This document shows positions 8,035 to 16,717 of a stretch of DNA of 64,000 nt, piece by piece. Each line of letters opens with the position of its first letter. Within the stretch, counting starts at the first letter, position 1. Under the pieces are notes generated by a model. The model worked only from the letters and a program-made list of their open reading frames with translations. It was not told the DNA's origin and did not search any database. The DNA comes from Flavobacteriales bacterium (GTDB lineage Bacteria > Bacteroidota > Bacteroidia > Flavobacteriales_F > PHOS-HE28), in assembly GCA_020635655.1 (NCBI GenBank), contig JACJZI010000010.1:62001-126000 (forward strand), given 5' to 3'. The translations under genes were made by a program, and so were the position numbers.

Positions 8035-10233
8035 ATGCGTCGGATCAAGCTCCTTCTGGTCACGGTACAAGCCCTGCTGGCCCTCTTCGCCCACGCCCAC
8101 GAGGGCATGTGGCTACCCGCCATGCTCACGGCCATCCAGGACAGCATGCAGGCCGAGGGCCTTCAGTTGACCGCGGAGGACATCTACAGCGTTTCCCACG
8201 GCAGCCTGAAGGATGCCGTGATGATCTTCGGTGGGGGATGCACCGCCGAAGTGGTCAGCGACCAGGGCCTGGTCCTCACGAACCATCATTGTGGTTTCAG
8301 TGCGATCCAGCGCCACTCCAGCGTGGACCATGACTATCTGAAGGACGGCTTTTGGGCGATGGACCGTTCGCAGGAGCTCATGGACCCGGGTCTGACGGTC
8401 ACGTTCATCGTGAGCATGGAGGATGTCACGGACCGTGTGTTGGCCGGGGTGGACGTGGGAATGACCGCAAGCGCGCGTCAGGCGGCCATCGAGGCGGCCA
8501 GCGCGGTCGTCGTAAAGGAGGCCGAGCAGGACGGTGACCATGGTGCGGTCGTGCGTTCGTTCAACTATGGTCTGCAATTCATCCTGATCGTCACCGAGAC
8601 CTATCGCGACGTGCGCCTGGTCGGGGCTCCGCCGGCATCCGTGGGCAAGTTCGGCGGAGATACCGACAACTGGATGTGGCCGCGGCACACCGGCGATGTC
8701 TCCGTGTTCCGCATCTACGCGGGCCCCGACAACCGGCCCGCCAGCCCTTCGCCGGACAACGTGCCGTACCACCCCCGGCACGTGCTGCCGATCTCCATGG
8801 ACGGGGTGCGGGAGGGGGACTTCGCCATGGTGTTCGGGTTCCCGGCCCGCACGCAGCGCTATCTGCCTTCGGCCGGCATCCGGCAGGTGATGGAAGTGAC
8901 CGACCCCTTGCGGATCGCCATGCGGAAGGCGAGCCTCGCCGTGATCGACCAGGCGATGCGCAGCAGCGATACCCTGCGTATCATGTACGCGTCCAAGCAG
9001 AGCGGGATCAGCAACGGCTATAAAAAATGGATCGGTGAACTGCGGGGTCTTCGGGAGCTGCATGCGTTCGATGATCGTCGCAGGGACGAGCAGCGCTATC
9101 GCGAGCGGGCCGCCAGCAGCGGCAACGAGGCACTTTCCGCGACCTTGGACAGCCTTCAGGACCTCTACGACCGGATCGCCCCGTACACCCTGGCACGTGA
9201 CCTCTTCATCGAGCTCTATTACTACGGTCCCGACCTGATGCGCTTCGCCGAACAGGCCCGTCAACTGGCCGAGCACGGGGAGGAACTGGAGCGGGAGGGC
9301 AAGCTCCAAGCGGAGCTCCACCGCCTTCGTCAGCGCGCCGAGGACCACTTCGCCAGGAGCGACCAACGGGTGGACCAGGCGATCCTGGCCGCCATACTGC
9401 CCTATTACCTGGAACACATCGCCCCGGAACTGCGGGCGCCCGTGCTGGACCGGATCCAGGACAAGCACCAGGGTGATATGAACGCGTTCGTCGCCGATCT
9501 CTACGGGCGATCGTTCCTGACGTCCAAAGGCCGGTTCGAGCGTCTGCTGGGACGCCCTGCACGGACGATCGAACGGGAACTGGCGCGCGATCCCGGCTAT
9601 CTGCTCTCCACCGGCACGCTCGATCTGTACCGGTCGGTCGCGGTGCCGAACCATGCCCGGCTGAGCGAGGCGATCGACGCCATGATGCGCCACGAACTGG
9701 CGGGAGCGATGCAGCTCTTTCCGGACAGCATCTTTTGGCCGGACGCCAATGGGACCTTGCGTCTGTCATACGGTCAGGTGGAGGGGAGCCACCCCAGGGA
9801 TGGCGTCACCTATGGGCCCTTCACGACCCTGGAGGGGATGATGCAGAAATATGTGCCGGGCGATCCGGAGTTCGACGTTCCCGACCGGTTGATCGCGCTC
9901 TACCGGAACAAGGACTATGGTCCGTACGGTGTGGATGGCACGATGCCCGTTTGTTTCACCGCTTCGCTGCACACCACCGGTGGGAACAGTGGCAGCCCGG
10001 TGCTCAACGGTCGGGGTGAACTGATCGGGATCAACTTCGATCGCACGTGGGAGAGCACCATGAGCGACATCCGGTTCGATCAAACGAAGTGCCGCAACAT
10101 CAGCGTCGACATCCGCTACGTGCTGTTCATCATGGACAAGCTCTGCGGTGCCGGTCATCTCGTGCGGGAGATGCAGCTCGTTCACCACGGGGCGGATGGA
10201 CCGCATGTCATCCCCCTCCCCATACATCGTTGA
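8035..10233 (+). CDS. S46 family dipeptidyl-peptidase, predicted Asp/Glu-specific DPP11 type
   Basis: 732 residues, the usual S46 length, with a signal peptide (RRIKLLLVTVQALLALFAHA) and mature start HEGMWLP. S46 enzymes remove dipeptides from peptide N-termini in the periplasm. The catalytic triad can be placed: His85 in TNHHCGFSAIQ, Asp221 in HTGDVSVFRIYAG, and Ser652 in TGGNSGSPVLNG. In Porphyromonas gingivalis DPP11 an arginine 18 residues after the catalytic serine selects acidic P1 residues, whereas DPP7 has glycine there. Here the residue at Ser+18 is Arg670 (GINFDRTWEST), which supports DPP11 specificity. Signature GDTDNWMWPRHT is also present. It is followed 2 nt later by the pterin dehydratase gene, with which it probably forms an operon. 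It likely helps peptide scavenging. Confidence 0.93.
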   Translation: MRRIKLLLVTVQALLALFAHAHEGMWLPAMLTAIQDSMQAEGLQLTAEDIYSVSHGSLKDAVMIFGGGCTAEVVSDQGLVLTNHHCGFSAIQRHSSVDHDYLKDGFWAMDRSQELMDPGLTVTFIVSMEDVTDRVLAGVDVGMTASARQAAIEAASAVVVKEAEQDGDHGAVVRSFNYGLQFILIVTETYRDVRLVGAPPASVGKFGGDTDNWMWPRHTGDVSVFRIYAGPDNRPASPSPDNVPYHPRHVLPISMDGVREGDFAMVFGFPARTQRYLPSAGIRQVMEVTDPLRIAMRKASLAVIDQAMRSSDTLRIMYASKQSGISNGYKKWIGELRGLRELHAFDDRRRDEQRYRERAASSGNEALSATLDSLQDLYDRIAPYTLARDLFIELYYYGPDLMRFAEQARQLAEHGEELEREGKLQAELHRLRQRAEDHFARSDQRVDQAILAAILPYYLEHIAPELRAPVLDRIQDKHQGDMNAFVADLYGRSFLTSKGRFERLLGRPARTIERELARDPGYLLSTGTLDLYRSVAVPNHARLSEAIDAMMRHELAGAMQLFPDSIFWPDANGTLRLSYGQVEGSHPRDGVTYGPFTTLEGMMQKYVPGDPEFDVPDRLIALYRNKDYGPYGVDGTMPVCFTASLHTTGGNSGSPVLNGRGELIGINFDRTWESTMSDIRFDQTKCRNISVDIRYVLFIMDKLCGAGHLVREMQLVHHGADGPHVIPLPIHR

Positions 10234-10235
10234 CC

Positions 10236-10478
10236 ATGACCGACTGGAAGGAGACGAACGAAAGACTGGAACGCAGGTTCCAGTTCAAGGATTTCAGCGA
10301 GGCCTTCGCCTTCATGACGCGCGTGGCACTGGCCGCTGAGAAGATGGACCATCATCCGGAGTGGAGCAATGTGTACAACAGGGTGGACATCGCATTGAGC
10401 ACGCATTCCGCCGGTGGCAAGGTCACGGAGAAGGACCGCGCCCTGGCCGCGCAGATCGATCGCCTTGTAGGGAAATAG
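10236..10478 (+). CDS. phhB: 4a-hydroxytetrahydrobiopterin dehydratase (PCD/DCoH family)
   Basis: 80 residues starting at ATG 10236, 2 nt after the peptidase stop. The family core is complete: EKMDHHPEWSNVYNRVDIAL followed by TH..GG.VTEKD, with the His-His-Pro active-site motif. The enzyme recycles the 4a-carbinolamine formed by pterin-dependent aromatic amino-acid hydroxylases; in bacteria without such a hydroxylase its role is less clear. A hydroxylase gene is not in this window. A strong bidirectional terminator follows directly. Confidence 0.9.
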   Translation: MTDWKETNERLERRFQFKDFSEAFAFMTRVALAAEKMDHHPEWSNVYNRVDIALSTHSAGGKVTEKDRALAAQIDRLVGK

Positions 10479-10479
10479 A

Positions 10480-10508
10480 AAAGGCCCCGCAGAACGGGGC
10501 CCTTTCGA
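10480..10508. terminator. Bidirectional intrinsic terminator
   Basis: The stem GGCCCCG / CGGGGCC with a 5-nt loop is flanked by A-rich sequence on the left and a T-run on the right. It sits between the convergent phhB and DUF1573 genes and can serve both. Confidence 0.85.
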
Positions 10509-10525
10509 TCTTGTTCCCGCAGACC

Positions 10526-11062
10526 TCAACTTGTCTTCTTGACGAAGGCCTTGATGCGCAGCACGGTCTGTTTGGGCTCGGTGTTGGCCGTGACGGTCAC
10601 GGTCTTCTGCTGCTGGTTCTCCTGTTTTCCCGGCTTGTACACCACGTCGATGTTGCCCTTTCCACCGGGCGGGATGGGTTCCTTCGGATAGCTCGGTACG
10701 GTGCAACCGCAGGATCCCTGCGCGTTCTCGATCACCAGCGGTTCCTTGCCGGTGTTGGTGAAGGCGAACGTGTAGTGGTTCTCGCTGTCCTGCATCACAT
10801 TGCCGAAATCATGGTCCATGATCGGGAAGTTCACCGTCGTCTTCGGTCGGTTGTCCGCCGCAGGTGTCACCTGTTTGGACAGTGGGTCGAATTTCTTGTT
10901 GGCGGCATCCCGGAGCGTCGTGCTCGGCTCGTTCTTCATGGCTGCCGAGGAAGGCCCCGCGTCAGCACTTCTGGCGCTCGTGGCGCTTCCCTGTCCTGCT
11001 GCCATGTAGATCAGGGTCCCGGCGATGATCGCCAGCAGGACGATCTTGATGGTGTCCTTCAT
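10526..11062 (-). CDS. DUF1573 domain protein, exported
   Basis: 178 residues. The N-terminal hydrophobic segment (IKIVLLAIIAGTLIYMAAG) is a signal anchor or signal peptide. The second half is a DUF1573/ASH-like beta-sandwich with the typical core MDHDFGNVMQDSENHYTFAF, GSCGCTVPSYPKEPIPPGGKG and IDVVYKPGKQ. A Ser/Ala-rich linker of about 60 residues separates the two. Function is unknown; DUF1573 proteins are very common in Bacteroidota and are thought to be periplasmic. It is transcribed convergently with phhB and shares its terminator. A TATTTTCG promoter-like box lies 36 nt upstream. Confidence 0.88.
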   Translation of the reverse strand: MKDTIKIVLLAIIAGTLIYMAAGQGSATSARSADAGPSSAAMKNEPSTTLRDAANKKFDPLSKQVTPAADNRPKTTVNFPIMDHDFGNVMQDSENHYTFAFTNTGKEPLVIENAQGSCGCTVPSYPKEPIPPGGKGNIDVVYKPGKQENQQQKTVTVTANTEPKQTVLRIKAFVKKTS

Positions 11063-11098
11063 CGGTCGAATGGTTTGGTTGCTTGGTTCGGAGGGCTA

Positions 11099-11106
11099 CG
11101 AAAATA
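11099..11106 (-). promoter_or_regulatory. -7-like promoter box TATTTTCG
   Basis: Matches TAnnTT(T/C)G and lies 36 nt upstream of the DUF1573 ATG. Confidence 0.45.
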
Positions 11107-11153
11107 GAAGCGTTCCCCTGACGAAAGGGGGGCATTAACGATCCATTAACAGC

Positions 11154-12761
11154 CTAGAACCGCGCCATCCCCATGCGCTCGTAGGTGTCATCGGACAAGG
11201 CTTCCAGGGCGCGTCGGAAACTGCTGTCCACCGGATTGTCCGTATTGATCACCTGCCAATAGGCCGAGGTATCCCAAAGGTCGCGGGCGATGAGCGCCTT
11301 GGACCGCAGTTCGATCAGGTCCTTGGAGCGGACCATTCCTTCGGGATCGGCATCGATGCCATCCTTCTCACCCGCCCGTGCGAGGTCATCCAGGAATTTG
11401 TCATCGATGTGGAAGTCCTTGATGAAAACGTCGACATTCTTGTAACGGTCCAACAGGTCGGTCCTGTGCGCATCCACATAGGTGAGGGAAAAGGTGTTCA
11501 GGGTGCCCTTGCGCACCAGCTTGCCGAACATTTCCGAGCTCAGTGTGGTATCGAGCGGCACGAAGAGGTCGGGCATGATGCCACCGCCACCATAGACCAC
11601 CCGCTTGTTCATTGTGAAGAAACGAGCGGTGTCAGCGGGATGGATGCTGTCCAATGAGGTCAGTTCACCGTGTCTGAGCCGCTCCAGGCGGTCGCGGCGA
11701 TAGGCCTCGATCCCGTCCGCGTAGGATTTCTGGATGCAACGTCCGCTGGGCGTGTAATATCGGGATACCGTCAATCGAACGGCCGATCCGTCCGGCAGCA
11801 TCACGGGCCGTTGGACCAGCCCTTTGCCGAAGGAGCGCCGGCCGATCACCAGACCCCGGTCCCAATCCTGAATGGCCCCGGTGACGATCTCGCTTGCCGA
11901 TGCCGAACCCTCATCGATCAGGACGACGAGCCGCCCCTTCTCGAAATGACCGTTCGAGGTAGCGTAGGTGTTGTCGCGGGGCGTGGTGCGCCCCTCGGTA
12001 TAGACGATCAGCCGTTTGTCGCTGAGGAACTCATCGGCCACCTCGATGGCCGAACGCAAGTATCCCCCTCCGTTCCCCTGTAGGTCGAGGATCAGGTCCT
12101 GCATGCCTTCCGCGTGGAGCTTGTCCAGGGCCTCGCGGAGCTCCTTGCCCGTGGTGGCGCTGAACCGGCTCAGTTTCACGTAGCCCACTGTGGGGGTGGC
12201 CATGTAGCTGGCTTCGATGCTGTAGATGGGGATCTTGTCCCGGGTGATCGTGAAATCAAGGAGGTCCTTCACCCCACGGCGTTGAATGCCCACCACGACC
12301 TTCGTGCCTTTGGGACCACGCAGTTTGTCCATGACGTCGCTGTTGCGGATCCCGATCCCGGCCACGGGCTGGTCCTCGATCGTGATGATCCGGTCGCCCG
12401 CACGGATGCCCAACCGCTCTGAGGGCCCACCGGCGATCGCATCCACCACGTAGATCGTATCGCGAACAATGTTGAACTGGATGCCGATCCCATCGAAGTT
12501 GCCCTTGAGCGGTTCGTTCACCTCCTCCAGTTCATCCTTCGGAATGTAGATCGAATGGGGGTCGAGTTCCTCCAGCATGCCGCGGATCGCCTTCTCGACG
12601 AGCTTGTTGTCGTCCACGCTGTCCACATACATGCGGTCGATATGGTACAGCAGCGCCTCCAGTTTGCCGATCGTGGCCGGGTCTTGTGCCTGGGCGGCCA
12701 GGCCGACCGGGGCGGAAAGTGTTGCAGCGAAGAGGGCAACGAGGAGTGTTTCGCGCTTCAT
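11154..12761 (-). CDS. S41 family C-terminal processing peptidase
   Basis: 535 residues from ATG 12761, chosen because a signal peptide follows at once (KRETLLVALFAATLSAPVGLAAQAQ). An upstream in-frame ATG at 12806 is possible. After the usual N-terminal helical segment (LLYHIDRMYVDSVDDNKLVEKAIRGMLEELDPHS, split here only by description) there is a PDZ domain around residues 80-170 (GNFDGIGIQFNI...LGIRAGDRIITI). The peptidase domain has the Ser-Lys dyad at Ser288 (GSASASEIV) and Lys313 (RSFGKGLVQ), spaced 25 residues apart exactly as in E. coli Prc. CtpA-type enzymes trim periplasmic and envelope proteins at their C-termini. The gene follows the MORN-like gene by 80 nt and may share its transcript. 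Confidence 0.9.
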   Translation of the reverse strand: MKRETLLVALFAATLSAPVGLAAQAQDPATIGKLEALLYHIDRMYVDSVDDNKLVEKAIRGMLEELDPHSIYIPKDELEEVNEPLKGNFDGIGIQFNIVRDTIYVVDAIAGGPSERLGIRAGDRIITIEDQPVAGIGIRNSDVMDKLRGPKGTKVVVGIQRRGVKDLLDFTITRDKIPIYSIEASYMATPTVGYVKLSRFSATTGKELREALDKLHAEGMQDLILDLQGNGGGYLRSAIEVADEFLSDKRLIVYTEGRTTPRDNTYATSNGHFEKGRLVVLIDEGSASASEIVTGAIQDWDRGLVIGRRSFGKGLVQRPVMLPDGSAVRLTVSRYYTPSGRCIQKSYADGIEAYRRDRLERLRHGELTSLDSIHPADTARFFTMNKRVVYGGGGIMPDLFVPLDTTLSSEMFGKLVRKGTLNTFSLTYVDAHRTDLLDRYKNVDVFIKDFHIDDKFLDDLARAGEKDGIDADPEGMVRSKDLIELRSKALIARDLWDTSAYWQVINTDNPVDSSFRRALEALSDDTYERMGMARF

Positions 12762-12841
12762 GGATGGGAAAAGTGCCTTGAACAGGGCCTCAATGTAACG
12801 GTGCATGGGGTCCGAGGGTTGCTCTGGACCGTTAATGGACG

Positions 12842-13417
12842 TTAAGGCGAGGCCCCGTTGCCCAGCCGGAAATCGGACCCCGGGACCGGCTTGCCGTCCC
12901 GGTATTTCACGATCCGGACCAGGTGTCCGTTCTTGTAGTACCGCCATTTGCCGTTCGCCACGCCCTTCTTGTAGCGCGCCAGGATCCCTTCCTTCCGGAA
13001 CGCCCACAGGCCATCGCGTTGTCCGTTGTGGTAGCGACCTTTCAGCGAGACCTTCCCGAACTCATCGTACTCGGTCCAGTCGCCGTTCAACGACCCCCAG
13101 CCATAGACGGCGAAAATGAGGGGTTTCCCATCCGGATAGTAGGCGCGATAGACCCCGCTCGGTCTGCCCCGCTTGAAATCCAGCTCAACCGCTGTTCGCA
13201 TGGTGTCGAAGGCATAATACCCCTTCAAGGTATAGACCTCCGTGTCCGGATGGGGCGCATAGGAAACGGCATAGGCATAGGTCGTGTCCCCGGATGGAAC
13301 AAAGAGGGTGTCCGGTTGTGCGGCACCTGCAGATACCAGAAGGACCGAACAGGGGAGTGAAAGGATACGCAGGGCCGACCGGTCCGTCAGGGCATGCTTT
13401 GCTGTTCCGGATGACAT
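12842..13417 (-). CDS. MORN-repeat-like exported protein
   Basis: 191 residues from ATG 13417; 28 more in-frame codons upstream are judged untranslated because the signal peptide (RILSLPCSVLLVSAGAAQ) and a promoter-like box fit this start. The mature part carries MORN-like repeats of about 20-23 residues rich in Gly, Tyr and Asp, for example KGRYHNGQRDGLWAFR and KKGVANGKWRYYKNGHLV. These resemble the YwqK-type proteins widespread in Bacteroidota. MORN repeats mediate protein or lipid contacts, and the specific role is unknown. It is divergent from the CHU_C adhesin at 13548 and lies upstream of the S41 peptidase on the same strand. Confidence 0.8.
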   Translation of the reverse strand: MSSGTAKHALTDRSALRILSLPCSVLLVSAGAAQPDTLFVPSGDTTYAYAVSYAPHPDTEVYTLKGYYAFDTMRTAVELDFKRGRPSGVYRAYYPDGKPLIFAVYGWGSLNGDWTEYDEFGKVSLKGRYHNGQRDGLWAFRKEGILARYKKGVANGKWRYYKNGHLVRIVKYRDGKPVPGSDFRLGNGASP

Positions 13418-13423
13418 GGCCCG

Positions 13424-13431
13424 CAAAGTTA
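13424..13431 (-). promoter_or_regulatory. -7 promoter box TAACTTTG, near-leaderless position
   Basis: A perfect match to Bacteroidota TAnnTTTG. It ends only 6 nt before ATG 13417, with a TTG 21 nt upstream that could be the -33 element. With usual spacing transcription would begin about 2 nt before the start codon. Confidence 0.6.
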
Positions 13432-13520
13432 GAGGGTCGCCCGCGCGATGGACAACGCGGATGCCGGCCGCTCCGTCATGGATGTACAGGGGACCATCCA
13501 TGCGGATCCCACCGGAACCT

Positions 13521-13528
13521 TATCTTCG
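13521..13528 (+). promoter_or_regulatory. -7-like promoter box TATCTTCG
   Basis: Lies 19 nt upstream of the CHU_C adhesin ATG at 13548 and matches TAnnTT(T/C)G. Confidence 0.45.
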
Positions 13529-13547
13529 ACCGCTTCAACTCTTCACG

Positions 13548-16500
13548 ATGGCTCGTAAGCTCGCTACGCTTCTTTTCGCCGGGGCACTCATGACCGGGAC
13601 CGTACAGGCCTCTCACGTCACCGGAGGCAGCATTTACTGGAATTCCCTCGGAGGGAACCAGTACGAGTTCACCTTGGTGCTTTACAGGGACTGCTCTGGC
13701 ATCGACCTGGATGCCTCGTACACGCTCGACCTGAACAGCTCTTGTGGGAGCACTTCGGTGACGGTGGACCTGTTGCCCAATGGCGTCACGGAAGTGTCCC
13801 AGTTGTGTGACAATGCCGTCAGTACATGCCAGGGAGGCACGTATCCTGGTGTGGAGCAATATGTCTACACAGGAGTGGTGACCCTTTCTCCTTGTTCGGA
13901 TTGGACCGCTTCGTGGGACCTCTGTTGCCGGAACCCGGCCATCCTCAACTTGGTGGACCCGGACCTTCAGGACGGTTACCTGCAAGGGGAGTTGAACAAT
14001 CTGGATGGTCCAGCGAACAGCTCTCCCATCTTCACGAATGCGCCGATCCCTTATGTCTGCCTGGACTACCCCGTGGTATACAGTTATGGAGCCGTGGACC
14101 CGGATGGGGATTCCCTGAGCTACAGCTTCATTTCGGCCATGGGCCCCGGTGGCACGCCCTTGGGCTACAACGCGCCCTACACCCCCAACGAACCGATCCC
14201 AGGTATCTCGCTCGATCCAGTCACTGGCTTGGTGACCTTCACGCCGACCGCCATTCAGGGCAACTACGTCGTGGTGGTCCAGGTCGATGAATACGACGAC
14301 AATGGCAACATCATCGGCACGGTGATCCGGGACATGCAGTTCGTGGTGATCTCGTGCACCAACAACCCGCCGGACCCGTTCGCAGGCACCATCGAGAATT
14401 TTTCGGGGAGCGGCAGCTCCACCGGCGATTATGCGATCGACATGTGCGAATCGAACAACTTCTGCTTCGATGCCGTGTACACGGACCCCGATGTGGGCCA
14501 GTCCCTTTCGCTCACCACGAACATCCAGCAGAACCTGCCCGGTGCCACCTTCACCGTGACCGGTACCAACCCGCTGACGGCCACCTTCTGCTGGACCTCC
14601 CAGCCTGGTACCAACGGGTTCTTCCCGTTCACCGTCACGATCACGGACGACCAATGCCCGATCGTGGGCCTGCAGACGTATATCTATTCTGTGAACGTTC
14701 TGCAAAGGACCTCCGCTGGCCCTGACCTGACCATATGTGGGCCGCAGGTGGCCGAATTGCATGCCGAAGGCGGCAACGTGTTCAATTGGAGCGTATTGAG
14801 CGGGGATCCGATCCAGTTGGGACAGAACTTCAGTTGCAACCCCTGCGCCGACCCCATCGCGATACCCAGTGCCACCACCACCTACATCGTGCAGAGCGAT
14901 CTGTTGAGCTCGTGCATCACATCGGACACCGTGACCGTGTTCGTGGTCCCGGATTTCACCTTCCAGGCCACCCAGAGCGACACGCTGATCTGCCTGGGTG
15001 AAACGGTGGATTACAATGTGGCCGTGCAACCCAATGTGGCCGGGTATACCTACGAATGGACACCGGATGTGGGCCTGACCTCCTCCACGACCGCCAACCC
15101 GACGGGGATCTACGGCAATCCGGGTGTCTACTCGTACAATGTGGGGATCACCAGCCCGGATGGTTGCCATCACCAGGATACCTCCCTGACCGTGACCGTT
15201 TCCCCGGGTTACGTGCCGCAGTTCTCTGTTTCTCAGAACGATTCATTGGTCTGTGAAGGGGACGCCACACAGTTCTTCGTGGACCTGGACTGCACGCTGC
15301 CGGGCTATTGTGGGACCTATGACGGCCCCTGCTGCGGCCCGATCTCCACGATGGACGTGGGCGATGGGACCGATTTCCTTGGTACCACCACCTATCCTTC
15401 GATCTACGGTCAATTCTATACCGGCACCCGGAACCAGATCCTGTTCAGGGCGAGCGAATTACAGGCATTGGGTTTCGCGGGCGGCAAGATCTCCGAGATC
15501 GGTTGGGATGTCGCCAATATCCCGGCCGGGGCTGCAACAACCTTCTATGGGTTCGAGATCAAGATCGGATGCACCACACAGGATGATCTTTCGACCGTCT
15601 GGATCGATGGGCTCACCACCGTGTTCCCCGCGGATACGATCGATATCAACCTGGGTTGGAACACCTATACGTTCGATCACGGGTTCAATTGGGACGGGAC
15701 GTCCAATCTGGTCGTGGAGGTCTGTTTCGACTTCTACGACTATTTCGGCGGGACCAACTACACGACCAACTCCGCCAACTACTACACGAACACCACATAC
15801 AACAGCGTGCATCAATGGCATGGCGACCAGGGAGCGATCTGCAGCACCATGCCCAATGGGTTCTTCATCGAATCCGTGGATACCGAACGTCCCAACACCC
15901 GCTTCGTGTTCTGCGGCGGGGTCGCCGAGGATGAACTGTCCTACACGTGGCAGCCCGCCATCGGCTTGGACGACCCCAATGCCCAGAACCCCATCGTCAC
16001 CCCCGTGTCCTCGCCGACCACCTACACCGTGACGGTCGGTGAACTGGGCAGCGGCTGCTCGGGCTCCGCGGATGTCACAGTGGGTTGGTTCCCGCCGGCA
16101 GATGTCAGCTTCATCCCAACTCCCGACGAAGGTGTCTATCCGTTGAACGTTTTCTTCCAGAACACCTCCGCCTCGGGCTCCAATTCGTTCAACTGGAACT
16201 TCGGTGATGGGAACGGCTCCACGGACAGCGACCCGAACAATGTGTATGTCGATCCCGGCGTCTACTACATCACGCTCACCGGACTGAGCGAGAACGGTTG
16301 CCTGGGCACCTACACGGATAGTGTCATTGTATTGCCCAATCCCATTGTGGAGATCCCCAACGTCTTCTCTCCCGACCACGACGGGCACAACGATGCCTTC
16401 GAATACATCGATTTCCGCGGCTTCAAGACGGCGAAGATGACGATCTACGACCGCTGGGGTACGGTCGTTTATGAGGCTCCGGCCACGAGCTCCAATATGG

Positions 16501-16622
16501 TGATCTGGAAACCGGAGTCCAGGGTGAACGATGGTACCTATTTCTACCTGTTCGAGGGCGAAGGGAACGACGGGAGCGATGTGAAGCGGCAGGGAAGCAT
16601 CACGCTTGTGCGTTCCAAGTGA
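13548..16622 (+). CDS. Secreted protein with PKD and gliding-motility-associated C-terminal (CHU_C) domains
   Basis: 1024 residues from ATG 13548 with signal peptide ARKLATLLFAGALMTGTVQA. The mature N-terminus SHVTGGSIYWNSLGGNQYEF is the standard opening of a large Bacteroidota surface-protein family, in which a ~350-residue beta-rich region (YRDCSG..., SYGAVDPDGDSLSYSF) precedes Ig-like repeats. A PKD domain follows near residues 850-935 (NTSASGSNSFNWNFGDGNGS). The C-terminal ~90 residues (EIPNVFSPDHDGHNDAFEYI ... FYLFEGEGND...ITLVRSK) form a CHU_C type-B T9SS sorting domain. No PorP/SprF gene lies beside it. The probable role is a cell-surface or released adhesin; the ligand is unknown. A clear terminator follows. 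Confidence 0.9.
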   Translation: MARKLATLLFAGALMTGTVQASHVTGGSIYWNSLGGNQYEFTLVLYRDCSGIDLDASYTLDLNSSCGSTSVTVDLLPNGVTEVSQLCDNAVSTCQGGTYPGVEQYVYTGVVTLSPCSDWTASWDLCCRNPAILNLVDPDLQDGYLQGELNNLDGPANSSPIFTNAPIPYVCLDYPVVYSYGAVDPDGDSLSYSFISAMGPGGTPLGYNAPYTPNEPIPGISLDPVTGLVTFTPTAIQGNYVVVVQVDEYDDNGNIIGTVIRDMQFVVISCTNNPPDPFAGTIENFSGSGSSTGDYAIDMCESNNFCFDAVYTDPDVGQSLSLTTNIQQNLPGATFTVTGTNPLTATFCWTSQPGTNGFFPFTVTITDDQCPIVGLQTYIYSVNVLQRTSAGPDLTICGPQVAELHAEGGNVFNWSVLSGDPIQLGQNFSCNPCADPIAIPSATTTYIVQSDLLSSCITSDTVTVFVVPDFTFQATQSDTLICLGETVDYNVAVQPNVAGYTYEWTPDVGLTSSTTANPTGIYGNPGVYSYNVGITSPDGCHHQDTSLTVTVSPGYVPQFSVSQNDSLVCEGDATQFFVDLDCTLPGYCGTYDGPCCGPISTMDVGDGTDFLGTTTYPSIYGQFYTGTRNQILFRASELQALGFAGGKISEIGWDVANIPAGAATTFYGFEIKIGCTTQDDLSTVWIDGLTTVFPADTIDINLGWNTYTFDHGFNWDGTSNLVVEVCFDFYDYFGGTNYTTNSANYYTNTTYNSVHQWHGDQGAICSTMPNGFFIESVDTERPNTRFVFCGGVAEDELSYTWQPAIGLDDPNAQNPIVTPVSSPTTYTVTVGELGSGCSGSADVTVGWFPPADVSFIPTPDEGVYPLNVFFQNTSASGSNSFNWNFGDGNGSTDSDPNNVYVDPGVYYITLTGLSENGCLGTYTDSVIVLPNPIVEIPNVFSPDHDGHNDAFEYIDFRGFKTAKMTIYDRWGTVVYEAPATSSNMVIWKPESRVNDGTYFYLFEGEGNDGSDVKRQGSITLVRSK

Positions 16623-16650
16623 ACCTGGAACGGACCACATGACAGGACCG

Positions 16651-16682
16651 GACGGGGGAGGCCAGCTCCCCCGTTCTTTTTT
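16651..16682 (+). terminator. Rho-independent terminator
   Basis: The stem ACGGGGGAG / CTCCCCCGT with a 5-nt loop is followed by a run of eight T interrupted by one C. It lies 28 nt after the CHU_C adhesin stop. Confidence 0.9.
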
Positions 16683-16705
16683 CAGGACGACAATGGACCA
16701 TGAAC

Positions 16706-16713
16706 TAGTTTCG
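16706..16713 (+). promoter_or_regulatory. -7-like promoter box TAGTTTCG abutting the start codon
   Basis: Ends 4 nt before ATG 16718. Usual spacing would start transcription at the A of the ATG, so either the mRNA is leaderless or translation begins at the next in-frame ATG (16754). Confidence 0.5.
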
Positions 16714-16717
16714 TAGC

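Noticed and set aside
8113..9693. 526-codon minus-strand frame inside the S46 peptidase gene
   Set aside because: Shadow of the DPP11-type gene, whose triad residues are all in place on the plus strand.
13476..15173. 565-codon minus-strand frame antisense to the CHU_C protein
   Set aside because: No domain or signal peptide; the plus strand has a full secreted protein with promoter-like box and terminator.
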